Part shown: positions 23,112 through 29,373 of the stretch, piece after piece
Position numbering within the stretch: position 1 is the stretch's first letter
How the letters are laid out: each line of letters opens with the position of its first letter
IMG/VR virus record: IMGVR_UViG_3300012936_000108
Span: 1 to 29,373 of that record
Length of the DNA: 29,373 nucleotides
Strand: one strand, 5' to 3'
Origin: a virus
The notes under the pieces: model-generated
Seen by the model: the letters and a program-made list of their open reading frames with translations, nothing else
Databases searched by the model: none
What the model was told of the DNA's origin: nothing
Made by a program: the position numbers and the translations under genes

Positions 23112-24602
23112 TTAAGCTCCTTTGAATAACACGAAGTTATTAGCAGCTTGTACAACTAAACATCTTTCAGATAAGAAATTAACTCTCATAGCATCAAGAT
23201 CAGAAGTGTAAGCACCTCCCACAGATCCAGTGATCCATGATTTGTATCTTCTGTCTTCAGTTTCAGAAGCTCTATATCTTACATGTAAGAAAGGTCTTCT
23301 AATGTTTGATCCTAACATTTGATCGTAAACTGTTGTAGTACCAGCTGGAACCATAACACCATCAATAGCGTTAGACATTCCTCTAGTAGTAGCATCGTTT
23401 AAATATTTCCAGTCAGTTTTGTAGAAGTCATAAGAACCTCTTCTGAAACCAGAAAAACCAAAGTTAAGTGCCATTTCAGCTTCATTGTCAAAAAGACCGT
23501 AAGAAGCAGCAGCAACACCAGCATATCCTCCGCCAGCCATTGCAGCAATCATGTCGTCAAAATCAAGAGCAGTAGATCTTGATAAGAATAACATGTTTTC
23601 TTCAATTGCACCTTGAGTATCTAATTGCTTAAGTATCTCATCAAAATCAGCTAGAGCGCCGTTACCTGGAGCAGCAGCACCAGAGAATCCAGAGTATATG
23701 TTACCTCTTTGCTCTATAGCAGAGAATAAACCTTCAGTTCCCTGAATGTTAACATTAGCACCCTCTGCAACACCATATTTGATTTTAATTTCGTTAGAAG
23801 CTTTAACACCTTCAACCATTGACATTTCTAAGTAATCATCGAAACGTAATCTTGTTTCAGACTCAGACTTTAAATACCATAAGTATCCTGATGTACCGTC
23901 TTCAGTAGCAACTTCAACCCAACCAATTTGAGCAGTATCAGAACCGTTAATCTCAAAATTGTCTTTAAGAATAATAGGTCTGTTTGAAAACTGTGTAAAT
24001 TGTGGCTCTATAGATCCAGACATTCCAGTTGAACCTTTAGCAAATTCAGAACCGTAAACAAATAAATCAATATCCTGACCTGATAACGTATCAATTTTAC
24101 CAGCGTATATAGATACAACAATTTCAGCGTTGGTTTCACCTTCAACAGCTGTTACTACAGCTTTTCTAGTTACTAATCCAGTAGCAGAATCACTTATTAA
24201 AATTGTTTGACCAACTCTAATAGCTCCACTTGGATCATTACCTAATGTTAGGTCGATCGTACCTGAAGTTTCGTCTCCTTCTGTTCCTTCTTTGAAAGAG
24301 CAGTTTTTGTAAGCAACGTGTAGTCTATTCTGCTCAGACCAAATAACCTGATCAGATGTCATTGGCATTTCAGCGCCAACCATTCTTAAGAATCCAGATA
24401 ACGTTCTGTTACCGAATCTTTCTACTTCCGCTTCATACAGTTCTGGTAAGTACTGTTGTGCAAAAGTACCTCCACCGTCAGCACTATTAAAATCTAAATA
24501 ATTAGAATTTAAAGTCATTTTCTTTGGTTGAGGTTGTATACCTGGAGCATTAGACACTAATTTAGCATCTGTCATAACTCCTGTTGGTTTAACTTCACTC
24601 AT
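23112..24602 (-). CDS. Major capsid protein
   Basis: A 496-residue protein in the position of the major head subunit. The sequence resembles, from memory, major capsid proteins on marine phage contigs: QYLPELYEAEVERFGNRTL, VGAEMPMTSDQVIWSEQNRL, FRRGSYDFYKTDWKYLND and SERCLVVQAANNFVLFKGA at the very C-terminus. An HK97 fold is expected for tailed phages but cannot be shown from sequence by eye. No prohead-protease gene is visible nearby, and the first 35 residues look like a flexible arm. The ATG follows the 17-base leader ACTTAAAACTATAAAAA, which lacks a Shine-Dalgarno sequence although this should be the most highly expressed gene. It is co-transcribed with the 132-residue gene before the first terminator. 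Confidence 0.9.
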   Translation of the reverse strand: MSEVKPTGVMTDAKLVSNAPGIQPQPKKMTLNSNYLDFNSADGGGTFAQQYLPELYEAEVERFGNRTLSGFLRMVGAEMPMTSDQVIWSEQNRLHVAYKNCSFKEGTEGDETSGTIDLTLGNDPSGAIRVGQTILISDSATGLVTRKAVVTAVEGETNAEIVVSIYAGKIDTLSGQDIDLFVYGSEFAKGSTGMSGSIEPQFTQFSNRPIILKDNFEINGSDTAQIGWVEVATEDGTSGYLWYLKSESETRLRFDDYLEMSMVEGVKASNEIKIKYGVAEGANVNIQGTEGLFSAIEQRGNIYSGFSGAAAPGNGALADFDEILKQLDTQGAIEENMLFLSRSTALDFDDMIAAMAGGGYAGVAAASYGLFDNEAEMALNFGFSGFRRGSYDFYKTDWKYLNDATTRGMSNAIDGVMVPAGTTTVYDQMLGSNIRRPFLHVRYRASETEDRRYKSWITGSVGGAYTSDLDAMRVNFLSERCLVVQAANNFVLFKGA

Positions 24603-24619
24603 TTTTTATAGTTTTAAGT

Positions 24620-25750
24620 TTATTTTTTTCTTGTTTTTATTTTCAACTTAGAACTGTCAACACCTGAAATAGCACGAACTTTAAAACCATTTATTGTTAA
24701 TGACTCGTTGTTTTGAGGTCTAGATGCAGCCTCAATGTTTTTCGATTTATTAACAATCTCTTTAGTCGCGTCGGTTTTACCCTGCTCATAAAAATGTTTT
24801 GCAATTTCGTCCATATTTCTAGCAGCATACATAGCTTTGTGGTAGTTTTTGTGATCTACTTCTTCTTCACCCGATAGAAACCTTCCTACGAGACCTTGAA
24901 GTTTTGATTGTTCTTCTACAACTCTATCAACGTTTTTGACATTATACCTAAACTTTTTATCACCAAGGTTAAACTCAAAACCTTTGAAATCCTTAGCAAA
25001 GTAGTTTTTAGTTTCGTCTTCAAACGATTGTAATTTCTGCTTTCTTATATCTTGTTCTTTGTTGTATCTATTGAAAAAGTCTAAAGCTTTTTGTTGATCT
25101 TCGCTAATAGAGGGTTTCAACTTGATCTCCTCATAATATTTAGCTTTTGTCTCTTCTAAAAAACCTTTGGCTTTGGCAATTTCTTCTTTAAAAGCGAGTT
25201 TCTTTTTCTTTATATCTCGCTCTTCATCAACCTCCTCGTCATACGAAAATTTATCTTCCATAATAAAAGATATTTCGTCACTATCTAAGTGAGGTTTAGT
25301 ATTTTTATAATATTCTCTTAATAAAGTTTTTTCATCAACGTTAGAATAATCTATATTTAATCTAACATAATCTTGTATTGTACCACCTGTATCTGACATG
25401 AAGTCAGCTAGCTTTTTTAAACTAGATGGTAATTCATATACAGTCTCTTTTATTTCTTTAGCTTCTTCGGTAGGTTTTTCTTCTTCGTGTGTTGATCCCA
25501 CTTCTTGCAGTTCCACGACTTGTTCTTCCTTCTCCTCATTAGACTGTAACACAGTTTCCTCTGGTTTTGACTCTTGAACGGCATCTTCTTCTTTATTTAA
25601 TTCAACAACCTCTTCTTTATCTTCTTTATTTGACAAGTCAACCTTCGTTGTGTTATCAACTTGTTTAGCTAGGTTTTTAACTTTCTTTTTAACTTTAAAT
25701 TCACCTTGCGTCAACTCACCATCTGGAGTTTCTTTTATTTCTTCTGACAT
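24620..25750 (-). CDS. Probable capsid scaffolding protein
   Basis: A 376-residue hydrophilic protein between portal and major capsid, the classic place for a scaffold that guides capsid assembly and then leaves or is degraded. The first 110 or so residues are extremely acidic and low in complexity, with runs of Glu, Lys and Val (KEDKEEVVELNKEEDAVQE). The middle, about residues 170-260, is charged and predicted helical or coiled coil. The last part is basic and ends KLKIKTRKK, a plausible capsid-binding tail. I see no protease motif. The leader (AACTATTATATTATATT) has no Shine-Dalgarno sequence. Function rests on position and composition rather than a recognised motif. A minor head protein is the main alternative. 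Confidence 0.72.
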   Translation of the reverse strand: MSEEIKETPDGELTQGEFKVKKKVKNLAKQVDNTTKVDLSNKEDKEEVVELNKEEDAVQESKPEETVLQSNEEKEEQVVELQEVGSTHEEEKPTEEAKEIKETVYELPSSLKKLADFMSDTGGTIQDYVRLNIDYSNVDEKTLLREYYKNTKPHLDSDEISFIMEDKFSYDEEVDEERDIKKKKLAFKEEIAKAKGFLEETKAKYYEEIKLKPSISEDQQKALDFFNRYNKEQDIRKQKLQSFEDETKNYFAKDFKGFEFNLGDKKFRYNVKNVDRVVEEQSKLQGLVGRFLSGEEEVDHKNYHKAMYAARNMDEIAKHFYEQGKTDATKEIVNKSKNIEAASRPQNNESLTINGFKVRAISGVDSSKLKIKTRKK

Positions 25751-25772
25751 AATATAATATAATAGTTAATAA

Positions 25773-28160
25773 TTACTGTGATAATAAATCACTGTATTTT
25801 GCATTGAAATCTATAGGTGGTCCATCTGTTTGTCTCTGATTTATCATCTCACTTTGTTGGCTACCTTCTAGTTTAATTCTTTCGTCTTTTCTTTGTTCGA
25901 TCATTTTTTCTTTTTGATCAACCTGTTGCATATCCATTTCTTTTAACTGCTTGTCAAAACCATATTTTATTTGCATTAAGTTTTGGTCAATCTGAGCTTG
26001 AGCTTGCATTTCGTTTATTTTAAACTGAGACTTACCTTGCTCTATTTGCAGTGTTGTTTCAGCTAAAGCTGTCTGCTTGTTCATTTCAGCTAAAGCAGCT
26101 CTCTCAGCAGCTTGTGCGTTTGCATCAGCTTGTACCCTCATATTCTCCTGAGCTCTAGCTTGATCTTCAGCAGCTTTCTTTTTTCGTTTAAATTTAAGAA
26201 CTTGATTCGCTAATTTAAGATTTTTTATTTCTCTTATTTCTATAGCATCTTCTAAATTTATACTTTGAGTTTGTAAAGATACTTGAATACTATTTTCTAA
26301 TTGTGCTTTTTCCTCTTCATCTGGCATCAGCTCTAAATATATACCAAATTCAAAAAGATTTAATTGATACATATCTTCTAAAGTTCCAGTATTGAAAGTG
26401 CTTATGCTTGATCTTAAAGCTTGTCTAGTTAATGGGTATTCTAAAGCATCGTTAACTCTAAGAGATATATTCTCACAAGTTTTAGCTGATAAGTATAAAC
26501 TAGCTTGTACTATATGTTTAGTAGCTGTGTTTGAATTTGCGGCAGCTAATTTTTGTAAACCTACTAGTGAATCTTTATTAGGAACACTACCATCTCTAGC
26601 TTCATTTAAACCAGTAACATCTCTCATCATTTGTAAATAGTACTGATAAGCTTGTATTAAAGCACCCATCTTACCAGCTCCACTATTAGTGTTCAACTCT
26701 TGTATAGGAACTTTCCCTGGGTTAGCTCCACCATCTTGAGTCATTGATCTACCAACTATACTACCAGTTTGAAAATACATATTTAAAGCTTCCTGTGGAT
26801 TGTAAGTAGTTCCATTACCAAGATCAACCTCAGCCAAACCGTCAACATCTAGGAAAACACCATCTGGTACTGTTCTTGCTAGAACTTGTTGAAGTTTTAA
26901 ATGAGTTAACTGTATCATATCGGCAAAACCAGTCATTCTACCTACTAAAGATTCTATTCTACCTTTGTACATTTTAGGTGCACAAATATTATAACTCATG
27001 TTTACTTTAACAAGGTTTGACATTGGTCTTGTCATGTTTTTAGACATACCCCATTTAAGCATAGTGTCGTGGCCAAGTATTTTAGCGCCGCTATATAATA
27101 CTTCTATAGACCTAGATATTCTATCAAAGTTATCGTTTTTAGGTGGATTAAATGTGTCTGGCTTTTCTAATGTTTTTTCTAGACCGGTGGGAGTTTCTTT
27201 AATTTTAAATACTTGGTTACTGTATGTTTTGTATTCAAAATATAAAACAGCTATATTGTTACCATCTCTTCTACCGTTGTATTGATAGTTATAACTTTCT
27301 AGCCCAGGATATTTTTCTATTTTTAAAAGTTCTTCGTCTGTTAGATGCGGAAACTCTTTCTTAAGTTCAGACAAGCTTATGTATTTAACTTCACCTACAT
27401 ACCATATATCTTGAAAGTTTGGATCGTTAGTATAAGAATAAACTAAATTAGCTGGATCCACGTAATCAACTTTTATTCCCTCTGACAAGTTAAAACTAGT
27501 CTTAACAGCGCCAATACCTAAAACAACTAAGTCCTCTGATATTCTTCTTCTAGTTAAATCATATTTATTAAAAGCTAATGTGTTAGTTATAGCTTCTTCT
27601 TCAGCTATTTCTATAGATTGCTTATAATTTAATTGCATGTGAACATCTAATTCCTCTTTATTTTGAGGTAACTCTTCTGGATTAGCAGTAGAGTACATGT
27701 TCATTCCTGTTACTGATTGTATTTTATCTATAAGTTTTTTACCTTGTATATCTCTAAGTAAAGCATCTGCATAGGCAGTTCTTGCTTTCATAGATTCTGG
27801 GTCTTGAGCGTAAGCCTTGACATCATACAGCTTTCCGTCCATACCATTTACAACAATATCAACAAATTTAGGTATAATAGGAACAGGTTTCCAATCTAAG
27901 TTTAAATAACTTAAATCTCCATTTATTGCTAATTCATCTTTGTATTTCTGAACAGACTGTTCGCCTCTAGCGTATAGTCTAAGGTTTCTAAAATTATTAA
28001 AGTTAGTATCATACCTACCGCCAGTCATGGATCTGGTACCACCAAACCAATCACCTTCGATAGCTCTAGCAACTTTCCTACCGTAGTCTAAACTTGCTTT
28101 TACCTCGTCAGATACAACCTGATCTGGAAAAGAGCTACCATTATAAGTTTTTATTTGCAT
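25773..28160 (-). CDS. Portal protein
   Basis: This is the probable dodecameric portal at the packaging vertex, through which DNA enters and leaves the head. At 795 residues it is in the long portal class. The conserved-looking core includes PVPIIPKFVDIVVNGM (about residues 92-107), SIEVLYSGAKILGHD, FADMIQLTHLKLQQV and RDVTGLNEARDGS. All of these recall portals of uncultured marine phages, as I remember them. From about residue 640 the chain becomes rich in Gln, Lys, Glu and Ala (QAQIDQNLMQIKYGF and similar), predicting a long coiled coil that may reach toward the head interior or scaffold. It starts one base after the TerL stop with no Shine-Dalgarno sequence, and is followed after 22 bases by the scaffold-like gene. 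The order TerL, portal, scaffold, capsid supports the call. Confidence 0.9.
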   Translation of the reverse strand: MQIKTYNGSSFPDQVVSDEVKASLDYGRKVARAIEGDWFGGTRSMTGGRYDTNFNNFRNLRLYARGEQSVQKYKDELAINGDLSYLNLDWKPVPIIPKFVDIVVNGMDGKLYDVKAYAQDPESMKARTAYADALLRDIQGKKLIDKIQSVTGMNMYSTANPEELPQNKEELDVHMQLNYKQSIEIAEEEAITNTLAFNKYDLTRRRISEDLVVLGIGAVKTSFNLSEGIKVDYVDPANLVYSYTNDPNFQDIWYVGEVKYISLSELKKEFPHLTDEELLKIEKYPGLESYNYQYNGRRDGNNIAVLYFEYKTYSNQVFKIKETPTGLEKTLEKPDTFNPPKNDNFDRISRSIEVLYSGAKILGHDTMLKWGMSKNMTRPMSNLVKVNMSYNICAPKMYKGRIESLVGRMTGFADMIQLTHLKLQQVLARTVPDGVFLDVDGLAEVDLGNGTTYNPQEALNMYFQTGSIVGRSMTQDGGANPGKVPIQELNTNSGAGKMGALIQAYQYYLQMMRDVTGLNEARDGSVPNKDSLVGLQKLAAANSNTATKHIVQASLYLSAKTCENISLRVNDALEYPLTRQALRSSISTFNTGTLEDMYQLNLFEFGIYLELMPDEEEKAQLENSIQVSLQTQSINLEDAIEIREIKNLKLANQVLKFKRKKKAAEDQARAQENMRVQADANAQAAERAALAEMNKQTALAETTLQIEQGKSQFKINEMQAQAQIDQNLMQIKYGFDKQLKEMDMQQVDQKEKMIEQRKDERIKLEGSQQSEMINQRQTDGPPIDFNAKYSDLLSQ

Positions 28161-29373
28161 TTATTTTATTATTTGTGATAAACTACCTTTGTTATTATAC
28201 TTTTTAATACCTAAGTTTATTTTTTTCATACCTCTATCGGCAACTGGTTTGTATCTATTTTTGTTACAAGCCATAATGGCTAAACCAGAACTTATGGTGG
28301 CATCATGCTTTGTTCTATTGTTTATATTGAATGTTGCCCAATCTTCCAAAGTTTTTTGAAAATACATATCTCCATAACCTTGGTCTAAATTTCCAACATA
28401 AGTTTCTATATAACTTTCAATAGCTGCTGCATGCGCTTGTTTAATATCTTCACTTGAGTTTGGTATTCCACCTATTTCTTTTTCAGTTGTGGATAACTTA
28501 TTCCAAACTTTGTCAGGTCTATTCATACTGAAACCTCTATAACCTCTTCTTTTTAAATAATACAAAAATCTAGGTTTATTGTTTTCAGCAAGTATTGGCA
28601 TACCATAAAAATGTAAAGCCATTAGTATCTCTTCAAAAAATATTTCAGCCGTTTGAGGTCTAGCTATATATTCTAAAAAAAAGTGATTAGGCGGCGCGTC
28701 TTCCATTGAGAACTTAGTTAATCCATGAAGTGATCCATTAGAGCCTTTACCATCGACAGTGCCAGAAATATCGTAACTATCGAGACCAAATGCTCCAATG
28801 TGTTCATTTCCAGGATACTTAATTCCATTTTTTATTATTATATTGTTTTGCAAGTTCAAAGGCGGAACCCATGAAACTATAAATCTACCATTTTCATTAG
28901 GCATGAATATAACCTTAGAATCTTTAATACCCTGAGTCCACATAAAACTACCTCTAGTTATAGACTTTATATTGTTAAACTCATCGTTATAATCTATTTG
29001 TTGATATATCTTTGTTAAATTAAATAAACTATCTTTTGTTTCGTCTCTAAAAGCATGAGCTTCAGTTCTTGGAAACTGTCTATAATATTCATTTAAACTA
29101 TCACTATCATTTTTTAATCCTTCGACTTCGTTTTCCCAGTGTTCGATAACTCCAATTTCAATTGGTAAACCATCTCTTCCAATTTTTTTATCTTCGCTTG
29201 AAGTGAATACAGGTAATCCAAAAGTATCCATGAATCCTTCGTAATTCCATTCCATAGGTATGAAGAAAGAATAGAGTCCGCTAGACGTTTGTCCGTTTCT
29301 ATTTCTTTTTGTAACGTCTGAACTGTAGTAAAGTTTTTTGAAATTGTTTCCACCTTTATCTAACGCGTTTGAA
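28161..29373 (-). CDS. terL: Terminase large subunit (TerL), 5' end beyond the window
   Basis: This is the phage DNA-packaging motor subunit, whose C-terminal nuclease cuts concatemeric DNA at the portal. The reading frame stays open upstream of the Met at 29255 to the right edge. Those extra codons read ...NRNGQTSSGLYSFFIP, a stretch familiar to me from TerL proteins, so the gene is truncated and that Met is internal. The visible part is the end of the ATPase region plus the RNase H-like nuclease domain. Candidate catalytic acids, numbered from the Met at 29255, are D159 in AFGLDSYD, E224 in PILAENN and D318 in TKHDATISSG. The Walker A and B motifs lie outside the window. The stop codon at 28161-28163 directly abuts the portal ATG, so the two genes are probably translationally coupled. 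Terminase next to portal is the usual phage order. The identification is strong; the triad assignment is inference from spacing. Confidence 0.9.
   Translation of the reverse strand, partial: SNALDKGGNNFKKLYYSSDVTKRNRNGQTSSGLYSFFIPMEWNYEGFMDTFGLPVFTSSEDKKIGRDGLPIEIGVIEHWENEVEGLKNDSDSLNEYYRQFPRTEAHAFRDETKDSLFNLTKIYQQIDYNDEFNNIKSITRGSFMWTQGIKDSKVIFMPNENGRFIVSWVPPLNLQNNIIIKNGIKYPGNEHIGAFGLDSYDISGTVDGKGSNGSLHGLTKFSMEDAPPNHFFLEYIARPQTAEIFFEEILMALHFYGMPILAENNKPRFLYYLKRRGYRGFSMNRPDKVWNKLSTTEKEIGGIPNSSEDIKQAHAAAIESYIETYVGNLDQGYGDMYFQKTLEDWATFNINNRTKHDATISSGLAIMACNKNRYKPVADRGMKKINLGIKKYNNKGSLSQIIK

Noticed and set aside
62-27285. About twenty plus-strand open frames of 60-114 codons
   Set aside because: All but one lie opposite large, convincing minus-strand genes, and the one at 62-364 begins inside the terminator and then runs antisense to the giant gene. 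Their residue composition is hydrophobic or cysteine-rich as expected for antisense frames, and none has a recognisable domain.
28161-29255. TerL as a complete 364-residue gene starting at the Met at 29255
   Set aside because: The frame continues upstream without a stop to the edge of the window and is plainly coding, and the ATPase motifs are missing from the shorter version. The gene is truncated by the window.
29114-29353. 79-residue minus-strand open frame (METISKNFTT...) at the right edge
   Set aside because: It overlaps the TerL frame, which is open through the same bases to the window edge and gives terminase-like sequence (GQTSSGLYSFFIP). The small frame is a shadow.
1-29373. tRNA genes, CRISPR arrays, insertion sequences, attachment sites
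   Set aside because: Coding sequence fills almost all of the window; no cloverleaf-capable segment, spaced repeat array, transposase or long terminal repeat was seen in the gaps.

Overview
The window is a tightly packed late (virion) gene block of a tailed double-stranded DNA phage. All 14 genes I accept are on the minus strand, so transcription runs from the right edge to the left edge. Genes touch or are separated by at most 65 bases. There are no tRNAs, insertion sequences, CRISPR arrays or integrase/replication genes. The DNA is AT-rich. Start codons follow AT-rich leaders with no clear Shine-Dalgarno sequence, which fits a Bacteroidota (marine flavobacterium-like) host. That host call is inference. 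From memory of protein patterns, most of the proteins resemble those on uncultured marine phage contigs. The short-tail (podovirus-like) assignment and any link to crAss-like phages are also inference from gene content and order; no search was run.

In transcription order, the right third is the packaging and head module: terminase large subunit (cut off by the right edge), portal, scaffold-like protein, major capsid protein, and a small protein with an Asp-Gly repeat tail. A strong intrinsic terminator follows. Next comes a single 254-residue gene of unknown function, then a second strong terminator. The middle is the connector and tail module: two ring/connector-type proteins, a 1613-residue protein and a 791-residue protein that look like large tail or tail-nozzle components, and a small GNAT-like acetyltransferase gene.

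The left third is an internal-virion (cargo/ejection) module: a 188-residue Ala/Gln-rich protein, a 506-residue protein, and a giant 3321-residue protein. The giant carries a duplicated N-terminal motif, hydrophobic stretches, a zinc-metallopeptidase-like HETSH site, a complete HAD-type phosphatase motif set, and C-terminal helical repeats. It reads as a multi-domain 'polyvalent' protein packaged in the virion and probably delivered into the host. A terminator 43 bases beyond its stop codon ends the block, and its U-tracts on both strands could also serve a converging gene.

The likely logic is that TerL and the portal package DNA, the scaffold and capsid build the head, the connectors and tail proteins form the portal-tail conduit, and the internal proteins travel with the genome. 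The two terminators just after the capsid genes probably lower expression of everything downstream relative to the capsid. The most novel material is the giant protein and the terminator-bracketed gene.
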